64,000 bases of DNA from Pyrus communis. Taxonomy: Eukaryota > Streptophyta > Magnoliopsida > Rosales > Rosaceae. A program made the position numbers and the translations under genes. Below the pieces are notes generated by a model, which saw only the letters and a list, made by a program, of their open reading frames with translations, was not told the origin of the DNA and did no database searches. Shown here one piece after another: positions 34,645 through 44,295 of this stretch; the first letter of the stretch is position 1, and every line of letters starts with the position of its first letter. The DNA is taken from contig NC_084806.1 of NCBI RefSeq assembly GCF_963583255.1, positions 11,682,817-11,746,816 of the forward strand, given 5' to 3'.

Positions 34645-34960
34645 CAATGTCCCCAAAAATCACACTTTCTTACTTCAACTGAAGAAACCAAAAATAAATA
34701 AATAATGGAATTTTCATGAGATTAAGTTTAATTTTACCCGGAAATTGATCAAATTGAGAAAATTGCTGAAGTTTGGAGCAAGAAATTTCAGATACGTACC
34801 GAAAGATTGGTTCTTCAAAATCTCAGGAAGCACAGCACAGCACACAGAAGCAGCGAGTGAAATGGTGTTCGGCAAAGTTCGGTGGACGTTTGGCTGTTGG
34901 AGTGGAAGGAAGGACATACAGGCTTACAGCCTACACGTGCGCCGACTTAAGTGGGTCCCA
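34645..34960 (-). promoter_or_regulatory. 5' leader of the dehydratase gene with leader intron and upstream ORF
   Basis: A donor (CTTTCG then GTACGT) lies at 34800/34799, and acceptor-like AGs occur near 34663-34673. An ATG at 34917 opens a frame (MSFLPLQQPNVHRTL...). If it is spliced to the nearest AG, this frame reaches a stop within a few codons instead of joining the main frame, so it may be an upstream ORF. Confidence 0.5.
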
Positions 34961-35526
34961 CTATGAAACTTAAAACGACAGCGGTTCATTGTTCTCGCTG
35001 ATTGATCCAGAGAAATGGGATTGGATTGGACTTTTGGCTGTGGTGGACTTGGGTTCATTGTTCTGCTTCAGCCCAAGAAGATTTAATAGAAAATGGGAAA
35101 GAAAAGGAAAATGGATAGAAAGGCAAAAGAAAGTGCATGACATGCATTCTTTCTACCGGTGGAATTCTCTCCTCTTCTAATCTCTCTTTTTCAATTTTTT
35201 TTTATTAAAATGATTACAGATAAATCACATCATCATCATGTGTTAATTTCTTTATAAAGAGAGAAAGACAAAGAGAAAAGTGTGAGAGGATGGGATGGGA
35301 AGTGAGGGAATTTGGAGAGGAGAATCCTACTCAATAAATTTCACAATATCACATACGAGAAAGTCTTTATGCGACACATGCATAAAAACGACAATGATGG
35401 AGGGAGATGTTGGCAGTACCGCAGTAGCAATGCCGGTTAGGTGACGGCGTGGAAATTGTGGTGGCAGCAATGATGACAACTATGGAGGGAGGTGATGGTG
35501 ATGGTGGTACGGTTGATGATGCTAAC
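34961..35526. other. Intergenic with a MITE (family B, copy 1 at about 35159-35333)
   Basis: The unit from 'tggaattctctcctcttcta' to 'gagaggagaatcctactc' has inverted ends. Its inner part 'ttctttataaagagagaaag' with 'gaaaagtgtgagaggatggg' recurs at 41709-41830. The rest is purine-rich or 'gatgatgg'-type low-complexity sequence without a gene. Confidence 0.5.
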
Positions 35527-37775
35527 TGTCACGCCACGATTCCAATATAAGTAAGGATCAACAAATGGCAGACAAAAGTAGCAATACAATAATATAGAGA
35601 GTCAGGTTCGACTTATACATAATATACATCAGAGTATTAGCAGAAACGAAATTACAATAAAAGGGAACAAATCTTACTCTCAAGTACAATGCACACGCGA
35701 ACTACACCCCTTAAAATTTATTCTCTAACTGCCACATTTACTATGCAAAAAAACAGCTCCACATTGTAGGAGTGATGCACCAAACAAAGCAAAACCTAGA
35801 TAAGCTATAAAATCTTGTGTGAATTATAGTAATAAGACATGTGATTAAAATAAATTAATCACATTTAGAAAAAAATCATTTTGGAATCGTTTGTTTATAT
35901 AAGATAATCTCACTCGACATCTCGAATGAATCCACACATGCATTCAACCGACCTTTCGTGATTGATCCACACACATTCAATCATCTATTGTATGAATATA
36001 ATATATGCCCCAGATATACTCGTGATTGATAGTAATAACAAATATAATATATGCCCCAAATATAACCATGGCTGACAGTATTAATAAATATAATATATGC
36101 CCTAAATGTACTAATGGCTGACAGTAATAATTATATAAATACATATAGTTCAAAGCGTAATATTAGCATGAGGATTGAGGAGGCAATTAGATAACATGGA
36201 CGTGGCTTGGTAAGAGGAAGACAGATGTACCAAATAGTTTTAACAAAAGAGTTCTAACAAAAAGCTCACGGTACTGTTCACTTTAACGAAAAATCATATT
36301 TTTACACTAAAAAGTCAATCATTATACTATTCAATTTACCCTTTATTTTGTCCTTATCGTTAAAACTCAAAGTTTTCGAACTCTTTTTATTAGTTTTTCT
36401 TTTTTACAATCTATATTACTTTGACGAGTGTCACAAGGATAACGACCAATGTTTATTTGTAATTATTTTTATTTAATCCCCAAGTTTTGCAGCCGCCATC
36501 TTTTAGTATAAATGGGACATTCCTCCAACCGTTTTCAAACGTGAAATTGTTTTTGAGAAATGCATGCTGTGCCTGCAAGTGTTTTTCTTACGTAGAGGTG
36601 TGTATACATATGTTTAGAGAGAAAAATTAGAAGATAAAAGACGGTAGAAAAAATATATGATGATTTAGGAGTGATCAAGGAACTTGCTTAAGTACATAGA
36701 GCTTAACTATTTCGGTAGTGATGTGGATAAGTAAGTGGAGCTTAGCTATTCTGATAGTGATGTGGATCTTTATTTTAGCTTTGGAATCCATGTAAGGGAA
36801 ATACGGCATATCTTTATGGAAATTGATTTTATTAAATTTCGTGAAGTGTTATAATATTCTTGATCTTTTTGGTTGATTAATGTGGTTAGATATTAATTGG
36901 CTAATTGTTTCAGTTAAGTGTTTACTTGTTATTGGTTATGGAATTATTGCTGGAATGCTATTCGTTGAGAATATACTGTGATATATGTGAAAAATGAAAT
37001 GACATTATTTGTGCATAACTCATGTTGTGAGATGTGGTTGGAATTTCAGTGTTGAGATTGGAATTCGGGAAATGAGGGTAGTTGGAAAGGATATTTTGTG
37101 TCGTTGAATCTATTCATTGTGAAACCAGTTCCAGGCAAGCCCGGTGTGCACATTAGAATAGGATATCGGCAGGATAATTGTCGATATGGGTGATTTAGGT
37201 TGGAGATCAATGAATTAGATAACAAGACTAGCAAAAGGGGTTTATGAACTTGGGATATCGTATGGGGGTTAGTTTCTATAATAGAACATTCGAACCACCA
37301 CTGCAGTGGTAAAATGCATGGTATGGAACGTGCAGGTCAGCGTGTTTTATTATATAAATTAACGGGTGTCACTAAAGAGGTTGGATTGCATACATGCATT
37401 GTTATCATTTATGATTTGATATTTGGCTATATGATTTCATGGCGCTTAATTTAAAATTGTCAATTTATTGTGATAAGGTTATGTCTCTACTGAGTTGTTG
37501 AAGCTCATCCCTTTATTGTTATGCAGGTTTACAAACTAGACATTCAAGAGGGTAGGCATGATGAGATCGGATTAGATGTGAGAATATAATGTTTATTCAT
37601 CTATTTATTGTAGATTGTAAAGAGTTCTTGATTTGTTTAAGAATCATGAATTATTTTAATAAGAGGAATTTATTTTCCAACCTGTTTCTATTTCATTTTA
37701 TTTATTGAGCTTTTAACTCACATTTCGAATTCGGGTTCGAGTTTTTATTACTGACCCCGGGTTCGGGGTGTGACA
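35527..37775. mobile_element. Solo LTR of a second Ty3/gypsy-type family (2249 bp)
   Basis: Starts TGTCACGCCACGATTCC and ends CCCCGGGTTCGGGGTGTGACA, the typical inverted termini of plant gypsy LTRs. Inside there is no primer-binding site and no gag or pol. A copy of MITE family A sits within it (36249-36403). The flanks ctaac and tctca do not match, so the target duplication is lost or one end is rearranged. 'aatataatatatgcccc'-type phrases repeat three times at 35990-36110. Confidence 0.75.
36249..36403 (+). repeat. MITE family A, copy 4 (inside the solo LTR)
   Basis: Same block order as at 1713: gagttctaacaaaaagctcacggtactgttca onwards in pieces, atttttacactaaaaagtca, and ttaaaactcaaagttttcg. 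It inserted after the host LTR had arrived. Confidence 0.75.
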
Positions 37776-37857
37776 TCTCATTAAGCTACTAGCAATTCTA
37801 GCATGAAGATCGAAGCACTCAGACACGATCAATGCCTAAAAAACACACAAGTATTAT

Positions 37858-39361
37858 GTGAAAACCCGCCCACAAATTTCACTATTCAAGTTCCATATTT
37901 CGAAAAATGAAATTTATTTTAATTTTGTTAATTTTGGATTTTTTAATTTCTTAGTTAAAGTTTGGAATTTCATAATTCGTCATTAAAAATTCATAGACCT
38001 TTCGGGATCAATCTTAGTATTTTTTAGTAGAACTCGATCCAACGAACGCGTAGGCGGAAACTGTTCGCAAATTGACATTATAATGAAGGAAAAGTTAACA
38101 AACAAAGGGCAGGGCAAAATTTTCTTTTGGACAAATATATAAAGAAACTCCAATTTTTTCTGGAGGGGCAAAGGGCAGCGGCGGCAAGCACTGGGGATTA
38201 GGGGTTTCTAGTTTTGAAAATGTTGACCCATCATTTGACCTATTGACCCAAATTCCCCTTGACTGACCTGGTTCCTTAGGGAATTTGTAGACACCGTTTC
38301 TGGCGTGCTCTAGCAACAAAAGACGTTGCCACCACAACTATTCGACTCATCTCTTTCCCAGGAACACGTTCCACCTAAACATGACTCCATTTGGACACCA
38401 TTCATGGCAAGTCGAGTCGACAGTGTCCCGAGTCCCTCGTCGTTGATCTTGTGATTCTTTTCACTCTGACATCAACCACCATTAGCCATTGACTCATCTT
38501 GACTTGTGCAACAAAATTCAATTAGCTTTCGAGACGTTGAAGCTCTGATGAAGGCGAATCGATGTTGCGAGGGTTTTGAGTGTCCCAACGTTTCCTTGCC
38601 AATTTTAGGCATTTTTCGGTGAAATTAGATGTCGAGGTAGATATAAAACTTACTCTTCTCCTCTTGAGCTTCATATGGTGTAAAATGAGCCTTTGCTGGC
38701 GTTGTTTGGAATTCAATGAATGAGATGGTTGTTGGTCGCTGAGTGTGGCAACACGTGGTTGTAGTGCGTGGCCAATAAACTGATCTCATGTTCCTATGAT
38801 TAGTTTGATGTCCTGATTTCATTTTCACTACCCATATGTCAATCACGCCACATGGCAGCCCATAGTCAGCGGTAGAGGCCTAAAATGAGATGTAAGGATA
38901 GTCAGAACAATGCTTGGGGAGGTAAAGTTGGATAACTAAGGTCGAGCAGGGTGCTCGGCGTGGCCATTTTGAACAATCATGCCATTTTAGCTGAACACAT
39001 GTCATTTCATCGCTGAATGTCAGTTGATAAGTGAAAAGGTATAAGCACTATAGTTTACATAGGGGGCGCAATAAATGCCAAGTTGGGGTGACCCAAGGCT
39101 GAAAGGTTTATTGAGGACCTATATAAAGGGGTGAGACCTCTTGTATTGGGGTTGAACGACTGAGAGAAGAAAGAATTGATGTATCAGCCAAGCACTATTT
39201 TATCTTGAAATTTAAATAGATTCAAGTAGCACAGTGGACTTAGCCTAGTTTTGAGAGATGAACCTCTTACATCTCTAAGTCCAATCCATTCATTTTGTAT
39301 CCAAAGCCCACCAAAGGTTCATTGTTTAATTTGTTAACCAACAAATTTTCTAGCGTTAACA
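37858..39361. mobile_element. Truncated LTR fragments
   Basis: 37858 starts TGTGAAAACCCGCCCAC, and about 38020-38070 reads 'agtagaactcgatccaacg' followed by 'cgcgtaggcggaaactg', both LTR-like. From 39060 a promoter-like stretch has TATATAAAGG (about 39120) followed by a leader with 'agcacagtggacttagcc', as in many plant LTRs. No gag or pol is joined to either. Frames of 60-80 codons on the minus strand are not recognised. Element limits are uncertain. Confidence 0.4.
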
Positions 39362-41428
39362 AATTCAAAACTAGTGTAGTAGCCCCTTTCTATAGACACA
39401 ATAAAGGTCTTCTTCAGTAAGGATTAGTAATCCTCGTTAATTGAAATCTAGTTATGAATCCTTCTCCAATTGAGGAACCAAGTCTATTTGGGAAACCATT
39501 CTAACTAAGAAAACAACTTTTATTGGGTAAACAATTTAATCCTCTAAGACTATAATTCCTAATAGACTTAGGATAACTCATCATGGGCTAGAATAAAACT
39601 CAACAATCTCCCTCTTCGGACCATGAAGAAGTTATACCAAAATATGATTGCCCATTTGATCAAACTCTCATTGTTCAAACTTCTCATAACTAGGCTCCCC
39701 TTAATTGAAATACTCATGACTAGACTCTCCCTAATTGAACTCCTCTTTCACCAAACTCCTCTTGATCGGACTTTTCTTAATTAGTCTCCACCGATCAGAA
39801 TTCTTATCGGGTCATAAGGGACCATAAGAGAAAGCGCTTGCATTCCCCCACAACTGTCTGACACAAAAAAAAAAAATATCTAAAGTAAAATCCCAAAACT
39901 AGTGCACATTTAAGTGGATTCCGATAACATAGAAAACAAGTAGTTGCAACAAAGAATTGTAATATATATGACAAAGACCGGGAAAAGCCTATACTATTTT
40001 TTAACATGAAATAAATAAAGATGAAATAGAAAGATAAAAGAAAATACAAATTACAAAGAGAATCAAATTTCCCGAGTAGTCATTATCAGAATTCCTTCTG
40101 ATCTTAGAAACATCCGAGAAAACCTGCTATGGAACTAACAACAAGGGGGAAAAAAATTCAATGCCAAAGGAAATTATAGGCTTCTTTGCTAGAAACCAAG
40201 TTTCATCTGCATTAAAAAAGCTTTCCATCGTAAGTCACAACACCAACGGTATTGTTCCCATCCTTTTTTATTCTTTTTTTCATTTACAACAATGCTTTTT
40301 CATGTGACCTTTTTTCCTATAATAGTGGCAGTAGCCACTGAGTCTCGTCTCACTAGATTTTTTGCCTCTTTTATATGTGACGCAGATTTTCCAGTGTCTG
40401 CACCTAAAGCTTTTCTCCTTGTTTTTTCATTAAACATGATATCCATAGCAGCGTCCATAAACACTACACCATTAGAAGGCAAATTGCTTACAATTACAAC
40501 GAAGGTTTCCCAATTATCTGGCAAGGACCTAGCAACAATAGTGATATCAGCTCTTCTTCAATATTCAAACCTATAGTGGCCAACTGTTTGATTACGTTCT
40601 AAAAGTTCAGGTGCTCTGTTGCAGTAACATCTTCTGCATACTTCATGTTGACAAGCTCTTTAATAAGGAATGCTTTCTTGGCATCGGTTTTTTTTTTTTT
40701 TACTTAAATAAGGATTCTAACTTTTTCCAAAGAACTTGTGCATCAATCTCTTTAGATACATGGTGATAGATGCTCTTATCCACTCGTTGTGTACTAAGAT
40801 TCTTACAACTCATCTTGGTTCAATCAGCATCAAACATACTTACTCGCTTGCTCTTAACACCTTCAATTGGCTTATGAAGATCTTTACAATAAAACATGTC
40901 TTTCATCTTGATTTCCACGTAACCCAGTTGGATTGAGTGAGTTTCATCATGGTGCTAATCGAGCCTCCGATCCATTCTAAACACATTAGCCAAATGAGAC
41001 TCTAATACCACTTGTTGTGAGTATCAATATAAGAATGGGAAAAACGAACAAAAACAGAAACCGAAAGAAGTAATCAAGATAAACGATACCAAGAATTTAC
41101 ATGGTTCGACTATGTACGTACGTCTGCGTGGCATCAACAACAAATCTTTCACTATATCAATAATGAGTACAACGAACAATCTTGCCAAGCCTCTAGGATT
41201 TAGACTTGACGAAAAACTGAAAGAACAAGAAATACACTCTTATCTTTTTGTCACACACCCTTTGCCCTTACAATATTCTTTCACTCTAACTCTTGAGTGA
41301 TATACCAACTTATTATTTTGCTCCAATTCAAAACTAGTTCAATAATCCATAATCCATTTACATTGACATAATAAAGGTCTTCTTCAATAAGGATTCCTAA
41401 TCCTAATTTGAATCTAGGAATGAACCAT
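39362..41428 (-). mobile_element. Deleted Ty1/copia element (minus orientation)
   Basis: LTR fragments at 39362-39605 and 41017-41428 share 'attcaaaactagt' and 'aataaaggtcttcttca'. The minus-strand primer-binding site is TGGTATTAGAGTC (about 41000-41012), just inside the LTR end TGTTGTGAG (plus strand, 41017). A purine-rich tract (ccgaagagggaga on the minus strand) borders the other LTR. Protease, integrase and reverse transcriptase are all missing. The left LTR end and the right LTR end are truncated. Confidence 0.7.
40270..40960 (-). pseudogene. copia gag (UBN2-type) remnant
   Basis: Minus-strand translation, with stops, reads VEIKMKDMFYCKDLHKPIEG (about 40850-40915), KKAFLIKELVNMKYAEDV (about 40640) and LPDNWETFVVIVSNLPSNGV (about 40470-40527), then NEKTRRKALGADTGKSA. 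These are the ordered landmarks of the gag domain of Ty1/copia elements. Several in-frame stops and at least one frameshift make it non-functional. Confidence 0.75.
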
Positions 41429-42539
41429 TCTTTTTTTTTATTTTAATTTCTTTGTCAAACAATAATTTTTGTTAGATTAGATGTTAAATTAGCCACCGAT
41501 AGAGTTCGAACCCACGCTGTTATGCAAGAGTTCAACTTCTTTCCACCACTGTGGTAAAAGACCACTTGCTAGGAGTATTAAAAGCTTTACTTTTTTTTTT
41601 TTTTTATCTTCTTACTTTATACATATTAGTATATTGGGAGTATGATTCTCTTCCTTCAAAATCTTCCTCTCTTTCAGGCCCCTCCCCTTCAGTTGCCTCT
41701 TATTTGAACGGTTACGATTAAATCACGTCAACATCTTGTGTTAACTTCTTTATAGAGAGAAAAACAAATGGAAAAGTGTAAGAGGAGAGGGAAGGGGAGG
41801 GAATTTAGAAGGAATAAAATTCTACCCCAATATACTGTTGTATGCAGAGCACTTAATTTTATTTATTTTTTATCGTTTATTTGGAAAATGAAGATGGTGG
41901 TAATATTAGAGAATAAAATTATAATTATTTTGTCAATTTATTCTAAAATCACCTCCAAACACCGAAGTAAAATTTAAAATGAACAAATGGTCCAGAATAT
42001 TTTAAATTACTTTCCAAAAAAGTAAGAAATAATAATAAGTTAACATTTACAACGATGATGGGGTGCCGATTATGATGACTATAGTAAGGTTGTGGAAATT
42101 TACATGATTTTTTTTTTCTTGAGGTATGACCTTTTGTATTTAGTGTCCCCCAAACGTTTGAGGATTAAAATAAATCCGGATGCAAAAAAGGAAGATTTTG
42201 TGGTTAGGATTGGGGAAGCGTTTGCCACCTCGTCAACAACTTGATGGTATTTGTACAAAAACCTCTTCGACAAAACTCCTCATCAAGTCACGTAGTGAAC
42301 CCCAAACAGGAAGGAAAGCCCGTCATCAACCTGACGTTATGAATTCTGCGTCATTGACACGGAAAAAGATGGTGTGAATGATGATCTTAATAAACGGCGC
42401 CGTCCTAAGTAGACGAATTACGCTCTTTGCCTGCTGATCCGAAATTTACCAATACGAAGTTACGAACTCGTCGGGTTAGGCCAGGCTGTGTTGCTCGACG
42501 AAATAAACTGATCTGAGTGGCTCATTTCATTTGAGTTTA
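41429..42539. other. Intergenic with MITE family B, copy 2 (about 41638-41830)
   Basis: The stretch 41638-41830 has inverted ends (gagtatgattctcttcctt / gaaggaataaaattctacc) and the inner block 'ttaacttctttatagagaga' shared with 35240-35270. A 65-codon frame at 42180 (+) is not recognised. Confidence 0.45.
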
Positions 42540-42941
42540 GGCTTACTAATTGAACTGTTTTTGAAACTATCATTTAGTCTCAATTTACTTTCTAAAAGTG
42601 GTTTTTGTCTCACTTTGCTATCTGAAATTGTCATTTTCAATGTATTTGATCGCACTTCATTCCATTATGTTAAAGAAACGTTAAATTCAAGCTTAATAAA
42701 TCATTAAATTCCTCTTCTTTTATGAATGCTAATTTGTTTCGCCAAGAAGATCGGTCAATTGAACTGAAGAGCAGGATGGAGGCACGATAAAGAGATGTGT
42801 AAAAGTAAAATGTCCAAAATACCTTGAGTTTACGTTTGTTTGAAAATGACAGTTGCATGGAGCTAAGTGAGACAAAACCAATCTCAATAAGTAAATCATG
42901 ACTAATTGACAATTTTAAGGGACAATTCAATTAATAAGTCT
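42540..42941. repeat. MITE with ~100 bp inverted ends
   Basis: Left: 'gcttactaattgaactgttt' through 'gtttttgtctcactttgct' and 'tgtcattttcaa'. The reverse complement of the right end gives 'gacttattaattgaattgtc' through 'gttttgtctcacttagct' and 'tgtcattttcaa'. There is no coding capacity. Confidence 0.65.
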
Positions 42942-43288
42942 TTGGATTCATTATGTCAAATGCCTTTTCCCAGCTACTCTATAGTTTTTTAAGTCTTTAG
43001 TTTGTAAGTTTGTGGTTTATAAGATGTTCCACAATAATTTAAGGGACTTTGATTTCTATAACACAATTGTTACAGTGATGTGAGATGGATTTCGAGATTT
43101 AATTTAGATCAGTTGAACAAAGTTGAGTCTGCACCCCTGTATGCAGATCCTAACCCACTAATGTAAATTAGAAATTGTAATTCTCATCCAATCCGCCTAC
43201 AATATTTTTCGGCGAGGTCATTATCCAAACTATGGACTTGCCGCAGGCTTACCGACATAAACAAGAGTAGCTTTCATTATAGAAGGGT

Positions 43289-43472
43289 CCCGATCCTCTT
43301 AGTGTCATATCCGTTCATCGTACATCGTGCAGTCAAAAATCATTTTAAATATTTTTATTTAAAAATAAACATAAATCGTACTTGACAAAAATTGATCGCA
43401 TGATGTACGATGAACGGACACGATTCACGAATCCTCAAAATCCTTATCAAAAGGATCTGAAGAGGATCCTAT
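43289..43472. repeat. Foldback MITE (~185 bp)
   Basis: Ends 'gatcctctt' / 'aagaggatc'. Internal arms 'tccgttcatcgtacatcgtg' and 'catgatgtacgatgaacgga' are complementary around an A/T-rich loop. Confidence 0.65.
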
Positions 43473-43484
43473 TGGATTATAGAG

Positions 43485-43584
43485 GTGTGATTTGAATATC
43501 ACACCATCAAATCTTTTACAAGACCGTCGGAGAATGGGAGACAATTGTACGTATGATTTAAAGTATCACACCATCAAATCCTTC
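43485..43584. repeat. Two ~34 bp direct repeats upstream of the Ca2+-ATPase gene
   Basis: 'gtgtgatttgaatatcacac' plus 'catcaaatcttt' (43485-43516) and 'gtatgatttaaagtatcaca' plus 'ccatcaaatccttc' (43551-43584). Each contains a TGATTTnnnnATCACA near-palindrome. Confidence 0.6.
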
Positions 43585-43819
43585 ATTATAAGGTGGCCAC
43601 GATATTCCGCGTGAAATATTGACCCATACAAAAATTGTAATCGCCATTGTTGAAAGCAAATACTTATCATTAGGTTGAAAAGATGTTGAAAGCAGCTTTT
43701 TCTTAATAATTTCCGTAATTAGTTGCGTCCACGCATAATATAAAAAGTTAAACGAGTTTATTTTTAACGGATGACATTATCTACACCGAAAGGTGGAGAA
43801 GTGAACAGTCTACGCTTCT

Positions 43820-43827
43820 TATAAATA
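43820..43827 (+). promoter_or_regulatory. TATA box of the Ca2+-ATPase gene
   Basis: TATAAATA in 'cttcttataaatacgagaag', 60-67 bp before the ATG at 43887. The leader would be short, roughly 30-40 nt. Confidence 0.65.
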
Positions 43828-43886
43828 CGAGAAGGAGGCCTCCAGTTAATTTACAACACCTCCACTTGTATTTCAGGTAAGTAAGC

Positions 43887-44237
43887 ATGTCTTCCAATAC
43901 CATGCAGCTTTCCGAATTCGGTAGGTGCACTACTAGAATCCAAATCAAACCCAAAAAACAATGGCGTTCTGCTTATCTGGCCATCTACTGCTCCAGAGCC
44001 TTCAACCTTTCTGTGCCCAAATACGCAGACACCGAAGTCTCTCGCTCTCCTCTTTTCGCCAACATCAGAAGTAGAGAGGCAGACGACCGGTTCAGGATTG
44101 ACCAAACAACCCTCACTGACCTTGTGAAGGACAAGAATCTAGACCGGGTTCAGCAGCTGGGAGGGGTTGAAGGAGTAGCATCATCCCTCAAAGTCGATGC
44201 AGACCATGGAATTCAAGGTGATCATGATGGTGAAGAT
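43887..44237 (+). pseudogene. Autoinhibited plasma-membrane-type Ca2+-ATPase (ACA12/13-like), N-terminal part, interrupted
   Basis: The open frame from the ATG at 43887 encodes 117 residues of an autoinhibited P2B Ca2+ pump. It has WRSAYLAIYCSRAFNLS (about 27-43, calmodulin-binding type basic/hydrophobic stretch), then FRIDQTTLTDLVKDKNLDRV and QQLGGVEGVASSLKVDADHG. The reading frame is intact up to GED, where a copia element enters at 44238 with AAGAT duplicated. The same frame resumes after 63868. ACA12/13 in Arabidopsis are intronless (from memory), which fits the single exon. Such pumps export Ca2+ at the plasma membrane and are linked to immunity and stress signalling. As it stands this copy would make a protein truncated before any membrane segment. 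A TATA box is present, so transcription of the stub is possible. Confidence 0.88.
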
Positions 44238-44295
44238 TGTAAAACTTACAAACACTCACAGTCTCACTTCAATTGCATACCCAATCAGTGATTGG

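Noticed and set aside
44238..44291. Continuation of the Ca2+-ATPase frame as CKTYKHSQSHFNCIPNQ
   Set aside because: These codons are copia LTR sequence following the AAGAT target site, not host protein.
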